A DNA stretch of 64,000 nt from Thorsellia anophelis DSM 18579 (GCF_900111395.1 NZ_FOHV01000001.1:62001-126000), one strand, 5' to 3'; counted from the first letter of the stretch, positions 8,769 to 19,387 are shown. Notes: a model not told the origin generated them from the sequence alone. Made by a program: numbers and translations.

Positions 8769-11102
8769 CTATGATTTCTTTTTCATTGCAGCAAGCATCG
8801 CATCTCCAAAAGCGCTATTACTGCTTGATATCGTTGTTGCTTTTGAGTTTGATTTTGTTTGTGTTCTAATTTTTGCTTTATTATTGGCATCAGATTGACT
8901 TTTTGTACTACCTTGCTTCATGATTTCATCCGGTTCAATATCAAGTCTCATGCTAAGTGCAATTCTTTTTCTTGCAGTATCTACTTCCATCACTTTGACC
9001 TTAACGATGTCACCTGCTTTAACTACGCTATAAGGGTCATCAATAAAGTTATTAGATAGCATTGATATATGAACTAACCCATCTTGATGAACACCAATAT
9101 CTACAAATGCCCCAAAATTTGTCACATTAGTCACGGTTCCTTCTAAAATCATTGAGGGTGAAAGATCATTTATTGAGTCAATCCCATCAGTAAACGATGC
9201 GGTTTTGAATTCTGGTCTAGGATCACGCCCAGGTTTTTCTAATTCTTTAAGAATATCTAAAATAGTCGGCAAGCCGAATTGTTCGTCGATGAAATCTCTA
9301 GGATTAAGTGTATTAATCAATGTGCTATTACCCATAACCTCATTAAGAGGTTTTCCTAGCTTTTGCAAAATCCGTTCAACTAACGGATAGGCTTCTGGAT
9401 GAACAGATGAAGCATCTAATGGATTCTTCCCATTTGAAATTTTTAAAAAGCCTGCACACTGTTCAAATGCTTTAGGACCTAATCTTGCAACGTCTAATAG
9501 TTCTTTTCTTTGGGTAAACCTGCCATGTTGGTCTCGCCAAGCGACGACATTTTGAGCTATTTGTTTATTTAAACCTGCAACTCTAGCTAATAGGGGGATT
9601 GAGGCTGTATTGAGATCAACCCCAACATTATTTACACAATCTTCCACTACATTATCGAGTTTGGTGGCAAGAGCACTTTGGCTGACATCATGCTGATATT
9701 GGCCAACGCCAATAGATTTAGGATCAATTTTAACTAATTCTGCTAGAGGATCTTGTAGGCGTCTTGCTATGGAAACCGCACCACGAATTGAAACATCTAA
9801 ATCAGGAAATTCTAGAGCAGCTAGCTCAGATGCTGAATAAACCGATGCACCAGCTTCGCTTACAATCACTTTTTGTGCTGTTACTTCTGGGTAGGCTTTC
9901 TTGACATTCAAATAAAATCGTTCTGTTTCTCTAGATGCAGTGCCATTACCTATCGCTACTAATTCTACTTGATGTTTAATGCATAAGGCTGCAATAATTT
10001 GTGCCGCTTTTTGTTCATCACCACTGTGTGGATAAATGGTATGAGTCGCGACTAATTTTCCTGTCGCATCTACAACAGCAACTTTTACACCTGTTCTAAA
10101 ACCAGGATCTAATCCCATTGTTGCTCTCATTCCTGCTGGTGCGGCCATCAATAAATCTTTTAGGTTACGAGCGAAAACATTAATCGCCTCTGCTTCAGCA
10201 GTTTCCTTGATTCTACTCATTAACTCAGTTTCTAGGTGCAGTAAAATCTTAATCTTCCAAGTCCAACTAATCACGCTTTTTCGCCAAATGTCTGTTGGAG
10301 ATTGATCAAAAGTTATTCCTAAATGATCGATGATAAGTTTTTCCCCAGCAGAAACTTTAGGTTGAATTTCCACCTCGGGTTCAGGGGTTAGGGTTAAATT
10401 TAATATCCCTTCATTTCTACCTCTGAACATAGCTAATGCTCTATGTGAAGGCACCTTAGCAAGTAATTCTGTGTGTTCAAAATAATCACTAAATTTAGCG
10501 CCTTCTTCCTCTTTTCCAGGTATTACACAAGCGGTAATAAAAGCATGTTTCCACAAATAATCTCGTACTTTACCTAATAAGTCAGCATCTTCAGAAAGTT
10601 CTTCCATTATGATATAGCGTGCGCCATCTAATGCATCTTTAGGTGTAAGAATATTTTTTTCAGGATTGATATACTGATTAGCATGTTCGTCTGGTACGAC
10701 TGTATTATTTGTCCATAGTTCATGTGCAAGTGGTGCTAAGCCAGCTTCGATAGCAATTTGACCTCGAGTTCTACGCTTAGGTTTGAAAGGTAAGTATAAA
10801 TCTTCAAGTTCTGTTTTATTTTGAGTTTGATTAATTTTTAAACTGAGTTCAGGTGTTAATTTCCCTTGCTCGTCTATAGATTTTAAAATTACTTGTTTTC
10901 TATCTTCAATCTCACGTAAATAGATTAATCTTGTTTCTAGTAATCTCAACTGTGTATCATCTAAACCACCAGTCATTTCTTTTCTGTATCGAGAAATAAA
11001 AGGAACGGTATTACCTTCATCAAGCAAGGTTATCGCTGCTTCGACTTGGTTTGCTGTGGCATTAATTTCACTCGCAATCAGTAATGATATATTTTGACTC
11101 AT
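8769..11102 (-). CDS. tex: RNA-binding transcription accessory protein Tex
   Basis: Conserved cytosolic nucleic-acid-binding protein (YhgF in E. coli) linked to transcription and RNA handling. The 777-residue protein has the family length. It opens with the helical Tex N-domain ([27 protein letters not shown]), has a YqgF/RNase H-like domain at about residues 325-450 ([17 protein letters not shown]), the helix-hairpin-helix region ([19 protein letters not shown]) and a C-terminal S1 domain at about 650-720 ([21 protein letters not shown]), then a basic tail. AGGA lies just upstream of the ATG. It is transcribed towards ndk. greB lies beyond on the opposite strand; tex-greB-ompR-envZ proximity is kept from E. 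coli, but the orientation differs. Confidence 0.96.
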   Translation of the reverse strand: MSQNISLLIASEINATANQVEAAITLLDEGNTVPFISRYRKEMTGGLDDTQLRLLETRLIYLREIEDRKQVILKSIDEQGKLTPELSLKINQTQNKTELEDLYLPFKPKRRTRGQIAIEAGLAPLAHELWTNNTVVPDEHANQYINPEKNILTPKDALDGARYIIMEELSEDADLLGKVRDYLWKHAFITACVIPGKEEEGAKFSDYFEHTELLAKVPSHRALAMFRGRNEGILNLTLTPEPEVEIQPKVSAGEKLIIDHLGITFDQSPTDIWRKSVISWTWKIKILLHLETELMSRIKETAEAEAINVFARNLKDLLMAAPAGMRATMGLDPGFRTGVKVAVVDATGKLVATHTIYPHSGDEQKAAQIIAALCIKHQVELVAIGNGTASRETERFYLNVKKAYPEVTAQKVIVSEAGASVYSASELAALEFPDLDVSIRGAVSIARRLQDPLAELVKIDPKSIGVGQYQHDVSQSALATKLDNVVEDCVNNVGVDLNTASIPLLARVAGLNKQIAQNVVAWRDQHGRFTQRKELLDVARLGPKAFEQCAGFLKISNGKNPLDASSVHPEAYPLVERILQKLGKPLNEVMGNSTLINTLNPRDFIDEQFGLPTILDILKELEKPGRDPRPEFKTASFTDGIDSINDLSPSMILEGTVTNVTNFGAFVDIGVHQDGLVHISMLSNNFIDDPYSVVKAGDIVKVKVMEVDTARKRIALSMRLDIEPDEIMKQGSTKSQSDANNKAKIRTQTKSNSKATTISSSNSAFGDAMLAAMKKKS

Positions 11103-11337
11103 TCTATTTCCTTTTTAATGCATAAATGTGATAAATAACAAGTGTCTAATTTTTCTCATAAAGGTTATATTTATGTTTAGTTAAATCCTTATCTTGTGAT
11201 TCTATCACAGCCAAGCTCAGCTAGGCATTAGCAAAGTTGAGTAATTTTATTTCTTTCATTTTGGATTGTTCAATTTGTAGTACTATGCTTTAAAGTCGTT
11301 AAGATAAATTTGTTCATTTTAAAGCGATTATTACTTT

Positions 11338-11932
11338 TTGACATTTTCTCCTCCCTAAAGGAAAAGGAGCCCTACTGTGGTTAGTTTATTATTCACTCGC
11401 TTTGATTGGTTCTTATTGTTAACTCCTACCCTTACTGAATACATTAATCACTTCAACAACATTCAAAAGAAGATTGGAACGGAGCTCTAAAACTCCAATA
11501 TTGAGTTGAATGAGTCTAAAATCACATTCAGGATTGTGATTTTAAAAAAGTCGAGCATCGCATTTGATTAGATATTAGACACTATGAATACTGTGTTTTT
11601 AACACTTATATTCACTTGATGTTTGCAGCTAAATATCGTAAAGATGTATTTACCAAACCCATGATTGAAGATATGCAGCTAATATTCGCTAAAGTCTGTG
11701 AAGATTTTGAAGTAAAATTAATCGAATTTGATTGAGAGCATGACCACGTTTACCTGTTAATGAATTATCCGTCTAAAGTGTCAATATCGAGCTTACTTTT
11801 TAGTTTGTTTTGGTACTCCAGAATCTATTATCAAGCGATACATAGCACAATAAAGAGCACCATAAGAATAACGACTACGTCGTTTCGTCTTATATGCCCA
11901 TCCTGAAGGATTAGGATATAAGGTGAAATGGG
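11338..11932 (+). mobile_element. Decayed IS200/IS605-type element between tex and greB
   Basis: The right part (11867-11932) is a hairpin-forming end (CTTATAT...ATATAAG) nearly identical to the relic at 59.35-59.41 kb. To its left is a broken tnpA on the plus strand (separate entry). At 11338-11372 the minus strand reads ctccttttcctttagg, then gaggagaaaatgtcaa, like a TnpB-type right end pointing left. The two ends facing outward, with tnpA running right, resemble an IS605 layout with divergent tnpA and tnpB. Most of tnpB would be deleted: no TnpB motif is readable at 11380-11560, which instead holds an inverted repeat near 11518-11548. Element limits are approximate. Confidence 0.65.
11568..11853 (+). 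pseudogene. Broken IS200-family transposase gene (tnpA relic)
   Basis: The frame reads RHYEYCVFNTYIHLMFAAKY, then RKDVF, IFAKVCEDFEVKLIEFD, a TGA stop, then EHDHVYLLMNYPSKVSISSL. This is the HUH tyrosine transposase TnpA of IS200/IS605 elements. The HUH motif (normally His-Val-His) is altered to HVY, and a nonsense codon precedes it. About 40 codons are then missing, and the end resumes in another frame as ESIIKRYIAQ and a TAA at 11851-11853; the Tyr here is the catalytic nucleophile position. With a stop, a frameshift, a deletion and a lost catalytic His, the gene cannot be active. Confidence 0.85.
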
Positions 11933-12038
11933 TAAAAATTTCAATTATTTTTGTTATAATTAACCTTAGGCTTAAAATTGATATGTTCCTAAAACTAGTC
12001 TAGTTTACCAATTAAACAGATTTGATGGAGTGAGGAAG

Positions 12039-12545
12039 GTGAGTATTACCGCAAAAGTTGAAGTCAAAAAAAGTCCTTATGTGACTAGAGCTGGCTGGGA
12101 TGCGCTTGATCAAGAATTAAAATATTTGTGGCGGGTAGAGAGGCCAATGGTTACTCAATCTGTATCAGAAGCAGCTGCATTAGGAGATCGTTCTGAAAAT
12201 GCCGAATATATTTATGGCAAAAAAAGGCTGAGAGAAATAGACAAACGGGTTCGGTATTTGACAAAAAGGCTTGAAGTTTTGAAAATTGTTGAATACAGCC
12301 CAAGCCAAGAAGGAAAAGTATTTTTTGGGGCGATTGTTTCTTTAGAAAATGAAACAGGTGAAATAGAAATATATAGAATTGTAGGCTCTGATGAGTTTAA
12401 TCCTAAATTAAATTGGATTTCAGTAGACTCTCCTGTTGCAAAAGCCCTGCTTGGTAAATCTGTTGGGGATGAAGTGAATGTTATGACACCTAGTGGCAGC
12501 ATTTATTATTTTATTCTTGATATTAATTATGTGAAGTCAACCTGA
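12039..12545 (+). CDS. greB: Transcript cleavage factor GreB
   Basis: Enters the RNA polymerase secondary channel and stimulates cleavage of backtracked transcripts. The family core is complete: YVTRAGWDALDQELKYLWR at the N-terminal coiled coil, the loop with acidic tip residues LGDRSENAEY, KKRLREIDKRVRYL and the C-terminal FKBP-like half with the motif EGKVFFGAIV. LKIVEYSP and the basic coiled coil favour GreB over GreA. A GTG at 12039 with GGAG eight bases upstream is preferred to the upstream in-frame GTG at 12030; either gives 168-171 residues, with 10-13 extra N-terminal residues compared with E. coli. It is followed by ompR-envZ on the same strand after 332 bp. Confidence 0.94.
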   Translation: MSITAKVEVKKSPYVTRAGWDALDQELKYLWRVERPMVTQSVSEAAALGDRSENAEYIYGKKRLREIDKRVRYLTKRLEVLKIVEYSPSQEGKVFFGAIVSLENETGEIEIYRIVGSDEFNPKLNWISVDSPVAKALLGKSVGDEVNVMTPSGSIYYFILDINYVKST

Positions 12546-12877
12546 TTTTTACAAATATTAACTTAATAATACAAATAACGCAGAAAATGTAGTATCTCTT
12601 TCAATTTAAAATTAATTGTTACAATTTAATATATAAAAAAATACAAATATTAACACCCATTATAGGCAATAATAAAGGTATAATAGGCAGTACCTAATAA
12701 GGTAGCAGTTTTTATTATAAACTTAAACTTTTGATAACTAAGTTTCACATTGAGTAACATATAAAGTCTTGATATTTGTTTTTTCAATGTGCTGTTTGAA
12801 TGATATGTAATTTAATTTGCAGGGTTAGTGAGTCAAATGTTTACCTTTAAACTTTATCAGCATCAAAAGGAATGAGA
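12546..12877 (+). other. greB-ompR intergenic region
   Basis: 332 bp, strongly AT-rich. It must contain the ompR-envZ promoter, but no unambiguous -35/-10 pair can be chosen by eye. A 13-bp direct repeat, tacaaatattaac, occurs at 12550-12562 and 12642-12654. A partial third copy (acaaata) follows the first. No reading frame of note. Confidence 0.5.
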
Positions 12878-13597
12878 ATGCAAGATAATCATAAAATATT
12901 ATTAGTAGATGATGATGTTCGTTTACGTGGTTTGCTAGAGCGTTATCTTAATGAACAAGGATTTCAAGTTAGAAGTGCAGCAAATGCAGAACAGATGGAT
13001 AGGATCTTAACTCGTGAGAGTTTTCACCTTATTGTATTAGATCTTATGCTGCCTGGTGAAGATGGTTTATCTATTTGCCGTCGTATGCGTTCAATGAATA
13101 ACCAAATCCCTATTATAATCGTTACAGCAAAAGGTGAGGAAGTAGATAGGATTGTAGGGTTAGAAATTGGAGCAGATGATTACCTATCTAAACCATTTAA
13201 TCCTCGTGAGCTTTTAGCTCGTGTTAGAGCAGTTTTGCGTCGACAATCTTTAGAACTGCCAGGTGCACCATCACAAGAGACTTCTGTTATTAATTTTGGA
13301 CGTTTCAAGTTGAATCTTGGTACGCGAGAAATGTTCTGTGACGATCAGCCAATGATTCTAACAAGCGGTGAATTTGCTGTGTTAAAAGCATTAGTTACTC
13401 ATGCAAGAGAGCCCCTATCCCGTGATAAATTGATGAATTTAGCAAGAGGAAGAGAATATAGTGCGATGGAGCGATCTATTGATGTACAAATCTCAAGATT
13501 ACGTAGGATGATAGAAGATGATCCTGCTCATCCAAGATACATTCAAACAGTATGGGGATTAGGTTATGTCTTTGTTCCTGACGGCACTGATGCATGA
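12878..13597 (+). CDS. ompR: Osmolarity response regulator OmpR
   Basis: DNA-binding response regulator controlled by EnvZ; in relatives it sets porin expression. The receiver domain has the acidic pocket VDDD, the phospho-acceptor Asp in VLDLMLPGEDG, the conserved Thr in IVTAKG and Lys in LSKPFNP. The winged-helix output domain shows LTSGEFAVLKAL, the recognition region SAMERSIDVQISRLRR and the end IQTVWGLGYVFVP. The ATG at 12878 lies six bases beyond AGGA; the ATG at 12872 abuts it, so 12878 is chosen, giving 239 residues as in E. coli. It overlaps envZ by ATGA. Confidence 0.98.
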   Translation: MQDNHKILLVDDDVRLRGLLERYLNEQGFQVRSAANAEQMDRILTRESFHLIVLDLMLPGEDGLSICRRMRSMNNQIPIIIVTAKGEEVDRIVGLEIGADDYLSKPFNPRELLARVRAVLRRQSLELPGAPSQETSVINFGRFKLNLGTREMFCDDQPMILTSGEFAVLKALVTHAREPLSRDKLMNLARGREYSAMERSIDVQISRLRRMIEDDPAHPRYIQTVWGLGYVFVPDGTDA

Positions 13598-14928
13598 TTC
13601 TATGTAATCGCATACTGCGCAGTTCATTTTCACATACAATATTGCTTATCGTAGGGTTAACACTTATCACTCTTGCAATAACGTACTGGGTTGTGCTCAA
13701 TTATGCGATTTTACCTAGCCTTGAACCCTTTAGTCGAATATTAGGTCATGAGATTCGTATGCTAACGACTGATGAGCTTCTGCTTGATGATGGTTCTTTG
13801 GTTAAATTCCCAACAGCTTGGCGTAAAGAAATTTTTCATCAGTTAGGTATTTCGCTGTTTTCGGCTGATACTGCTATGGAAAATGGATTGCGTTGGGCGC
13901 GCTCGTATCAACTTTTAACAGAAGAAATGTCAGCTCAGCTTGGCGTTGCTGCTGATGTTAGGTTAGAGATAACCAAAAATCACCCTGTTATTTGGTTAAA
14001 TACTGAATATTCACCTGATATTTGGATTCGAGTACCTCTAATTGAGGTTCACCAAGGTGGGATATTTGCTATATTGCGATATACTGTCTTTATCATTTTG
14101 CTAGCTATCATTATTGCTTGGTTATTTTTTAGATTTCAAAATAAACCATTAATGGAACTAGAAGGTGCAGCAAAAATTTTAGGTAAAGGGGATATTCCTT
14201 TGCCAGTGAAAGAGCAAGGTGCTGCAGATGTGAGATCTGTAGTCAGGGCATTTAATCATATGGTAAGCGATATTAAAAAATTAGAAGACGATAGACGTTT
14301 AATTATTGCTGGAGTGAGTCATGATTTGCGCACACCTCTTGCTCGCCTTCGATTGATTAGTGAAATGCTACCAGAAGAAGAAATGTCTGTTCAAGAGTCA
14401 ATTAATTTGGAAGTAGAAGAATGCAATAAAATATTGCAGCAATTTTTAGATTTCATGCATACTGGTGAAGAAATAAAAAAACAACCAATTGAAATCAACA
14501 CCCTCCTTATTGATGTTATTTCTCATTTTAGTGAGCATTTAGAAGGACTAGAATATGAACTCTACGATGGTCCTCTTGATGTTATGGCTGATCCTATTTC
14601 AATGAAACGAGTTATTAATAATTTGATTGTGAATGCTCAGAATTATGGTAATGGGTGGATAAAAGTGGTTTCTGGTCGTGCAGCTAAGCAAGTTTGGATT
14701 CAAATTGATGATGATGGTCCTGGAATTAATCCTGAGGATTTAGACCGTATTTTTGAACCATTTGTTCGTGGAGAGGCTGCTAGAACAACATCTGGTTCTG
14801 GTTTAGGTTTATCTATTGTTAAACGCATTATTGAGTCACATAAAGGATCAATTTTTGTGAGTCGAGGTGTAAGAAATGGATTTTCTATTAGGATCTATTT
14901 GCCCCTTTCAATCACGAGCAGTAAGTAA
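13594..14928 (+). CDS. envZ: Osmosensor histidine kinase EnvZ
   Basis: Inner-membrane histidine kinase/phosphatase partner of OmpR. The 444-residue protein has a first membrane segment at about residues 14-36, a periplasmic region of about 115 residues, a second membrane segment at about 155-178, then HAMP, a DHp domain with the phospho-accepting His in SHDLRTPLARLRL, and a CA domain with the N box (RVINNLIVNAQNYGNG), G1 (DDGPGI) and G2 (GSGLGLSIVKRII). Start overlaps the ompR stop by four bases (ATGA), so the pair is translationally coupled. Close to E. coli EnvZ (450 residues). Confidence 0.97.
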   Translation: MILCNRILRSSFSHTILLIVGLTLITLAITYWVVLNYAILPSLEPFSRILGHEIRMLTTDELLLDDGSLVKFPTAWRKEIFHQLGISLFSADTAMENGLRWARSYQLLTEEMSAQLGVAADVRLEITKNHPVIWLNTEYSPDIWIRVPLIEVHQGGIFAILRYTVFIILLAIIIAWLFFRFQNKPLMELEGAAKILGKGDIPLPVKEQGAADVRSVVRAFNHMVSDIKKLEDDRRLIIAGVSHDLRTPLARLRLISEMLPEEEMSVQESINLEVEECNKILQQFLDFMHTGEEIKKQPIEINTLLIDVISHFSEHLEGLEYELYDGPLDVMADPISMKRVINNLIVNAQNYGNGWIKVVSGRAAKQVWIQIDDDGPGINPEDLDRIFEPFVRGEAARTTSGSGLGLSIVKRIIESHKGSIFVSRGVRNGFSIRIYLPLSITSSK

Positions 14929-15102
14929 ACTTGAATCATGCTTTGAGATTAATTGATAGTTTATTGGTTGTTTTTTAATCTTAAAGGTGACATTTATCGT
15001 AAATTTATAAGTTAAAATGCGATTTATGCAAATATTACTTTCAATCTACCCCCATTGTTTAGGATAATATAGAACTATTTTATAACAAACAGGTTCAATA
15101 TT

Positions 15103-16578
15103 ATGTTTTCATTACTTTCTGAATTAGATTCAACAACAATTATTTTTTTGTGCTTAGCATTAGGTCTTGTTTTGTTTTATGAAGCTGTAAATGGTTTTCA
15201 TGATACTGCTAATGCTGTTGCTACGGTTATTTATACAAGGGCGATGACTCCATATAATGCAGTCATTATGGCTGGGATATTTAACTTTTTAGGTGTTATT
15301 TTAGGAGGGCTCAGTGTCGCTTATACTATCGTCCACTTATTTCCTAGTGAAGTTTTGCTGAATATTGGGTCTAAACAAGGTATTTTGATGATGTTGTCTA
15401 TGCTAGTAGCTGCTTTATCATGGAATTTAGGCACCTGGTATTTTGGTATCCCTGCTTCTAGTTCCCATACCTTAATCGGTTCGATTGTGGGCGTTGCATT
15501 AGGTAATGCAATTTTAGAAAACTCTTCAATGATAGCTGCTTTAAACTTACCAAAAGTAATTGGTATCGCGCTTTCTTTGATTATTTCACCTCTTGTTGGG
15601 ATGCTACTAGCAGGTGGATTATTATTTTTACTGCTGAAATTTTGGAATACTAAAAAACGTAGGCGTATTCATATGACCCCTGAGCAGCGTGAGAAAAAAG
15701 ATGGCAAGAAAAAACCTCCTTTTTGGACGCGCATTTCATTAATCGGTTCTGCAATTGGGGTAAGTTATGTCCATGGTTCAAATGATGGACAAAAGGGCAT
15801 CGGTTTAGTGATGTTGTCCTTAATTGCGATTGCTCCTTCTATTTTTGTGGTTAATTTGTCATCTGATGCTTATGAAATTAAGCGTACTCATGATGCATTA
15901 TATGCTTTTCAAGAAATTGTAGAGCGTTATCCAAATGCATTAGTTTCAACACCACATTCAGACATTAATTCAACCAATAAAGATGCTAGGTTTACTTGTG
16001 ATTTAAATCCAAATGAAAATTTGCTTGTTGGATTAAAATTATTAGAAAAACTTCCTTCTTTCTCAGAATTATCTGGTGATGATAGAATTCAAGTCAGAAG
16101 AACACTAATGTGTTTAGATGAGTCTGCTAAAGCGTTATTAAAACACCCTGAAATTTCTACTGGTGATAGAGAAATACTAAGCAAGATTAGAAAAGATGAT
16201 CTTTTAACAACTGTTGAATATGCTCCACTTTGGGTAATCATTTCTGTTGCACTTGCATTAGGACTAGGTACTATGATTGGTTGGAGAAGAGTCGTTGTCA
16301 CGATTGGTGAAAAAATTGGTAAATCTGGTATGACTTACGCCCAAGGTTTTTCCGCTCAATTAACAGCAGCTGTGAGTATTGGTATTGCAAGTTCAACTGG
16401 TATGCCAGTTTCAACAACTCATGTTCTTTCATCTGCCGTTGCGGGGACAATGATAGCAGGTGGCGGCGGTGTACAGTCTAAAACGGTTAAAACAATATTC
16501 ATGGCATGGGTTTTAACATTGCCTGTTACCATTTTACTATCTGGTTCACTTTATTGGATAGCGATGAAACTTTTATAA
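15103..16578 (+). CDS. pit: Low-affinity inorganic phosphate transporter Pit
   Basis: Inner-membrane proton symporter for inorganic phosphate or metal-phosphate, PiT/SLC20 family. The 491-residue protein carries both family signatures: the N-terminal repeat with [21 protein letters not shown] and the second half [16 protein letters not shown], plus [15 protein letters not shown] and [15 protein letters not shown]. About ten membrane helices are interrupted by a cytoplasmic loop near residues 185-210 and a polar loop near 255-375. Length fits enterobacterial PitA. It stands alone, 174 bp after envZ, and is closed by a strong terminator. Confidence 0.95.
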   Translation: MFSLLSELDSTTIIFLCLALGLVLFYEAVNGFHDTANAVATVIYTRAMTPYNAVIMAGIFNFLGVILGGLSVAYTIVHLFPSEVLLNIGSKQGILMMLSMLVAALSWNLGTWYFGIPASSSHTLIGSIVGVALGNAILENSSMIAALNLPKVIGIALSLIISPLVGMLLAGGLLFLLLKFWNTKKRRRIHMTPEQREKKDGKKKPPFWTRISLIGSAIGVSYVHGSNDGQKGIGLVMLSLIAIAPSIFVVNLSSDAYEIKRTHDALYAFQEIVERYPNALVSTPHSDINSTNKDARFTCDLNPNENLLVGLKLLEKLPSFSELSGDDRIQVRRTLMCLDESAKALLKHPEISTGDREILSKIRKDDLLTTVEYAPLWVIISVALALGLGTMIGWRRVVVTIGEKIGKSGMTYAQGFSAQLTAAVSIGIASSTGMPVSTTHVLSSAVAGTMIAGGGGVQSKTVKTIFMAWVLTLPVTILLSGSLYWIAMKLL

Positions 16579-16603
16579 TGCGTTAATACGTTTTAAATTA
16601 TTT

Positions 16604-16641
16604 AAAAAGGATTGCATTAATACAATGCAGTCCTTTTTTTT
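16604..16641 (+). terminator. Rho-independent terminator after pit
   Basis: AAAAGGATTGCATT pairs with CAATGCAGTCCTTTT (one G-T pair) around a short AT loop, followed by a run of eight T. It lies 26 bp downstream of the pit stop. Confidence 0.88.
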
Positions 16642-16951
16642 GTCTTTTTAATTCTTCTAATAATCAAGATGATAGGTTGTGTTTGCCTCTGCATTCCATG
16701 CTATTAGGAGATTCATAAAATAAATTCAGCATACTTTTTATTTAAAAAAATAGCCTTATCTTTCCTTTTCAGCCGATTATTTAATAATTATATGAGCGTT
16801 TATGAGCGAAATAGTTCTTTATTTGGCGTGGATCACAAATTTAACATTGTTTTCTTTTCGAAAAAGAAAATTAACATTATATTTACTTTTATTTAGAGCA
16901 TGTGACACGCTATATGGTTTATTTACTTTTTTACTTACTAAGGGGAATGAT

Positions 16952-17743
16952 ATGAGCAGTAAATCTAATCCAAGCCTTATGGGGCAATGTATTGCTGAAT
17001 TTATTGGTACCGGCTTGTTAATTTTTTTCGGGGTGGGGTGTGTTGCTGCTTTAAAGCTAGCGGGCGCAAGTTTTGGTCAATGGGAAATTAGCATTATTTG
17101 GGGGCTAGGTGTTGCCTTAGCAGTGTATTTAACAGCGGGTGTTTCTGGTGCACATTTGAGTCCTGCTGTAACAATTGCTTTGTGGGTATTTGCAAGTTTT
17201 AGCCGTAAAAAAGTTGTACCATATATTATTTCTCAAGTTTGCGGCGCGTTTTGTGCAGCTGCCTTAGTTTACGGGTTATATTATAATCTATTTATTGACT
17301 ATGAGTTAACCCATTCTATAGCACGTGGTTCGGTTGGGAGTATTGATGTCACTAGTATTTTCTCGACTTATCCACATCCTAAAATCACTATCATTCAAGC
17401 TTTTTTGGTGGAGTTTGTCATTACAGGGGTATTAGTCTGCTTGATTTTAGGCTTAACTGACGATGGGAATGGACTTCCTAGAGGACCTTTAGCACCATTA
17501 TTAATCGGGTTATTGATAGCAACAATAGGCGCATCAATGGGACCATTAACCGGCTTTGCTATGAACCCTGCTCGTGATTTCGGACCCAAGTTATTTACAT
17601 TCTTTGCAGGTTACGGCACCGTCACATTCACAGGTGGCCAAGATATCCCCTATTTCCTGATACCAATTATAGCACCTATCTTAGGCGGTTGCACTGGGGC
17701 ATTAATATATCGAACACTGATTGCTAAACATTTGCCTGTATAA
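16952..17743 (+). CDS. glpF: Glycerol uptake facilitator GlpF
   Basis: Aquaglyceroporin of the inner membrane that lets glycerol diffuse in for GlpK to trap. The 263-residue protein has six membrane helices and two half-helix loops. The second NPA motif is intact (GFAMNPARDFGPK) with the selectivity Arg. The first reads SGAHLSPAVT, with Ser70 in place of the near-universal Asn (codon AGT at 17159-17161). A TTG/ATG-initiated upstream extension from 16802 is in frame, but the ATG at 16952 has AGGGG seven bases upstream and opens the conserved protein. glpK follows after 83 bp, the usual glpFK operon. Confidence 0.93.
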   Translation: MSSKSNPSLMGQCIAEFIGTGLLIFFGVGCVAALKLAGASFGQWEISIIWGLGVALAVYLTAGVSGAHLSPAVTIALWVFASFSRKKVVPYIISQVCGAFCAAALVYGLYYNLFIDYELTHSIARGSVGSIDVTSIFSTYPHPKITIIQAFLVEFVITGVLVCLILGLTDDGNGLPRGPLAPLLIGLLIATIGASMGPLTGFAMNPARDFGPKLFTFFAGYGTVTFTGGQDIPYFLIPIIAPILGGCTGALIYRTLIAKHLPV

Positions 17744-17826
17744 TCTGTGGCTAAAGTGCATGAGTGAATTTTATGAATAAACGAGTACTTCAATATTAAA
17801 TTTTTTCTGACTATAAGGGTAACACA

Positions 17827-19335
17827 ATGGATAAGCAAAAAAAATATATCGTAGCCTTAGATCAAGGTACAACAAGTTCCCGAGCGATTGTTTTTGATCA
17901 CGACGCAAATATTATCGCTATTTCACAAAGAGAGTTTACACAAATTTATCCTAAAGCGGGTTGGATAGAGCACGATCCATTAGAAATTTGGGCAACTCAG
18001 AGTTCTGTATTAGTTGAAGTACTTGCAAAAGCAAATATTAATTCTGACGAAATTGCAGGTCTTGGGATAACCAATCAACGCGAAACAACGATTGTATGGG
18101 AAAAAGAGACAGGTAAACCGATTTATAATGCAATAGTCTGGCAGTGCAGAAGAACAGCTGAAATTTGTGAGAAATTAAAAATCGCAGGTTTAGAAGAGCA
18201 TGTGCGTGAAAATACAGGTCTTGTGGTTGACCCTTATTTTTCGGGGACTAAAATTAGATGGATACTTGATAATGTAGAGGAAGCTCAAGAAAGAGCGGAA
18301 AAAGGTGAATTACTTTTCGGGACAGTTGATACATGGCTGGTTTGGAAAATGACTCAGGGGCGTGCTCATGTAACAGATTACACGAATGCGTCTAGAACAA
18401 TGATTTTTAATATTCATCAATTAGATTGGGATGACAAAATGCTTAAGGCATTGAATATTCCTAGAGCGATGTTACCTATTGTAAAATCTTCTTCTGAAAT
18501 ATATGGTCAAATGAACTTAGGTGGAAAAGGTGGAACTCGCATTCCAATTGCTGGCATGGCAGGTGACCAACAGGCAGCTTTGTTTGGTCAGTTGTGTGTT
18601 GAACCAGGTATGGCAAAAAATACTTATGGTACAGGATGCTTTTTATTAATGAATACAGGTGAAAAACCAGTTCAATCCACTCATGGTTTATTGACAACGT
18701 TAGCGTGTGGACCAAAAGGTGAAGCGAATTACGCATTAGAGGGAGCAGTATTTGTTGGAGGAGCCTCGATTCAATGGCTTCGTGACGAGCTAAAATTAAT
18801 TTCTGAGGCCGCTGACTCAGAGTATTTCGCAAATAAGGTTAAAAACACAAATGGTGTTTATGTTGTACCAGCTTTTACAGGTTTAGGGGCACCTTATTGG
18901 GATCCGTATGCTAGAGGCGCTATTTTTGGTTTGACACGTGGTGCAAATAGTAATCATATTATTCGTGCAACATTAGAATCTATAGCCTATCAATCAAGAG
19001 ATTTGTTAGAAGCTATGCAAGCTGATGCGAATTTTAGATTAAAGTCGTTACGCGTAGATGGCGGAGCTGTTAGTAATAACTTTTTAATGCAATTCCAATC
19101 TGATATTTTAGGAACGGTTGTTGAAAAGCCGGTTATGAGAGAAGTAACAGCATTAGGAGCTGCATTTTTAGCAGGTTTGGCAGTTGGCTTTTGGAATGAC
19201 TTAGAAGAGGTCAGAAGTAAGTCTGAGATTGAAAAAAGGTTTACACCTGGTTTAGAAACAACAGAACGTGATGAGCGTTATAGAGGTTGGAAAAAAGCCG
19301 TTGCTCGGGTTCAAGCATGGGAAGATCATGATTAA
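17827..19335 (+). CDS. glpK: Glycerol kinase GlpK
   Basis: Phosphorylates glycerol to sn-glycerol-3-phosphate, which can feed the PlsB reaction or glycolysis. The 502-residue protein has the FGGY-kinase fold: phosphate-1 loop [25 protein letters not shown], the Asp-containing [12 protein letters not shown], and the adenosine motif [21 protein letters not shown]. Full length. AAGGGT lies seven bases before the ATG. It forms an operon with glpF and ends in a strong terminator. Confidence 0.97.
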   Translation: MDKQKKYIVALDQGTTSSRAIVFDHDANIIAISQREFTQIYPKAGWIEHDPLEIWATQSSVLVEVLAKANINSDEIAGLGITNQRETTIVWEKETGKPIYNAIVWQCRRTAEICEKLKIAGLEEHVRENTGLVVDPYFSGTKIRWILDNVEEAQERAEKGELLFGTVDTWLVWKMTQGRAHVTDYTNASRTMIFNIHQLDWDDKMLKALNIPRAMLPIVKSSSEIYGQMNLGGKGGTRIPIAGMAGDQQAALFGQLCVEPGMAKNTYGTGCFLLMNTGEKPVQSTHGLLTTLACGPKGEANYALEGAVFVGGASIQWLRDELKLISEAADSEYFANKVKNTNGVYVVPAFTGLGAPYWDPYARGAIFGLTRGANSNHIIRATLESIAYQSRDLLEAMQADANFRLKSLRVDGGAVSNNFLMQFQSDILGTVVEKPVMREVTALGAAFLAGLAVGFWNDLEEVRSKSEIEKRFTPGLETTERDERYRGWKKAVARVQAWEDHD

Positions 19336-19360
19336 CGGTCTTTAAGTATCTTATGACTGA

Positions 19361-19387
19361 AAAACCCAGCAAAAGCTGGGTTTTTTG
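19361..19387 (+). terminator. Rho-independent terminator after glpK
   Basis: AAAACCCAGC, loop AAAA, GCTGGGTTTTTT: a perfect GC-rich stem followed by six T, 25 bp after the glpK stop. Confidence 0.95.

Noticed and set aside
16802-16951. 50-codon N-terminal extension of glpF
   Set aside because: In frame but unlike any aquaglyceroporin; the ATG at 16952 has a strong AGGGG and starts the family sequence.
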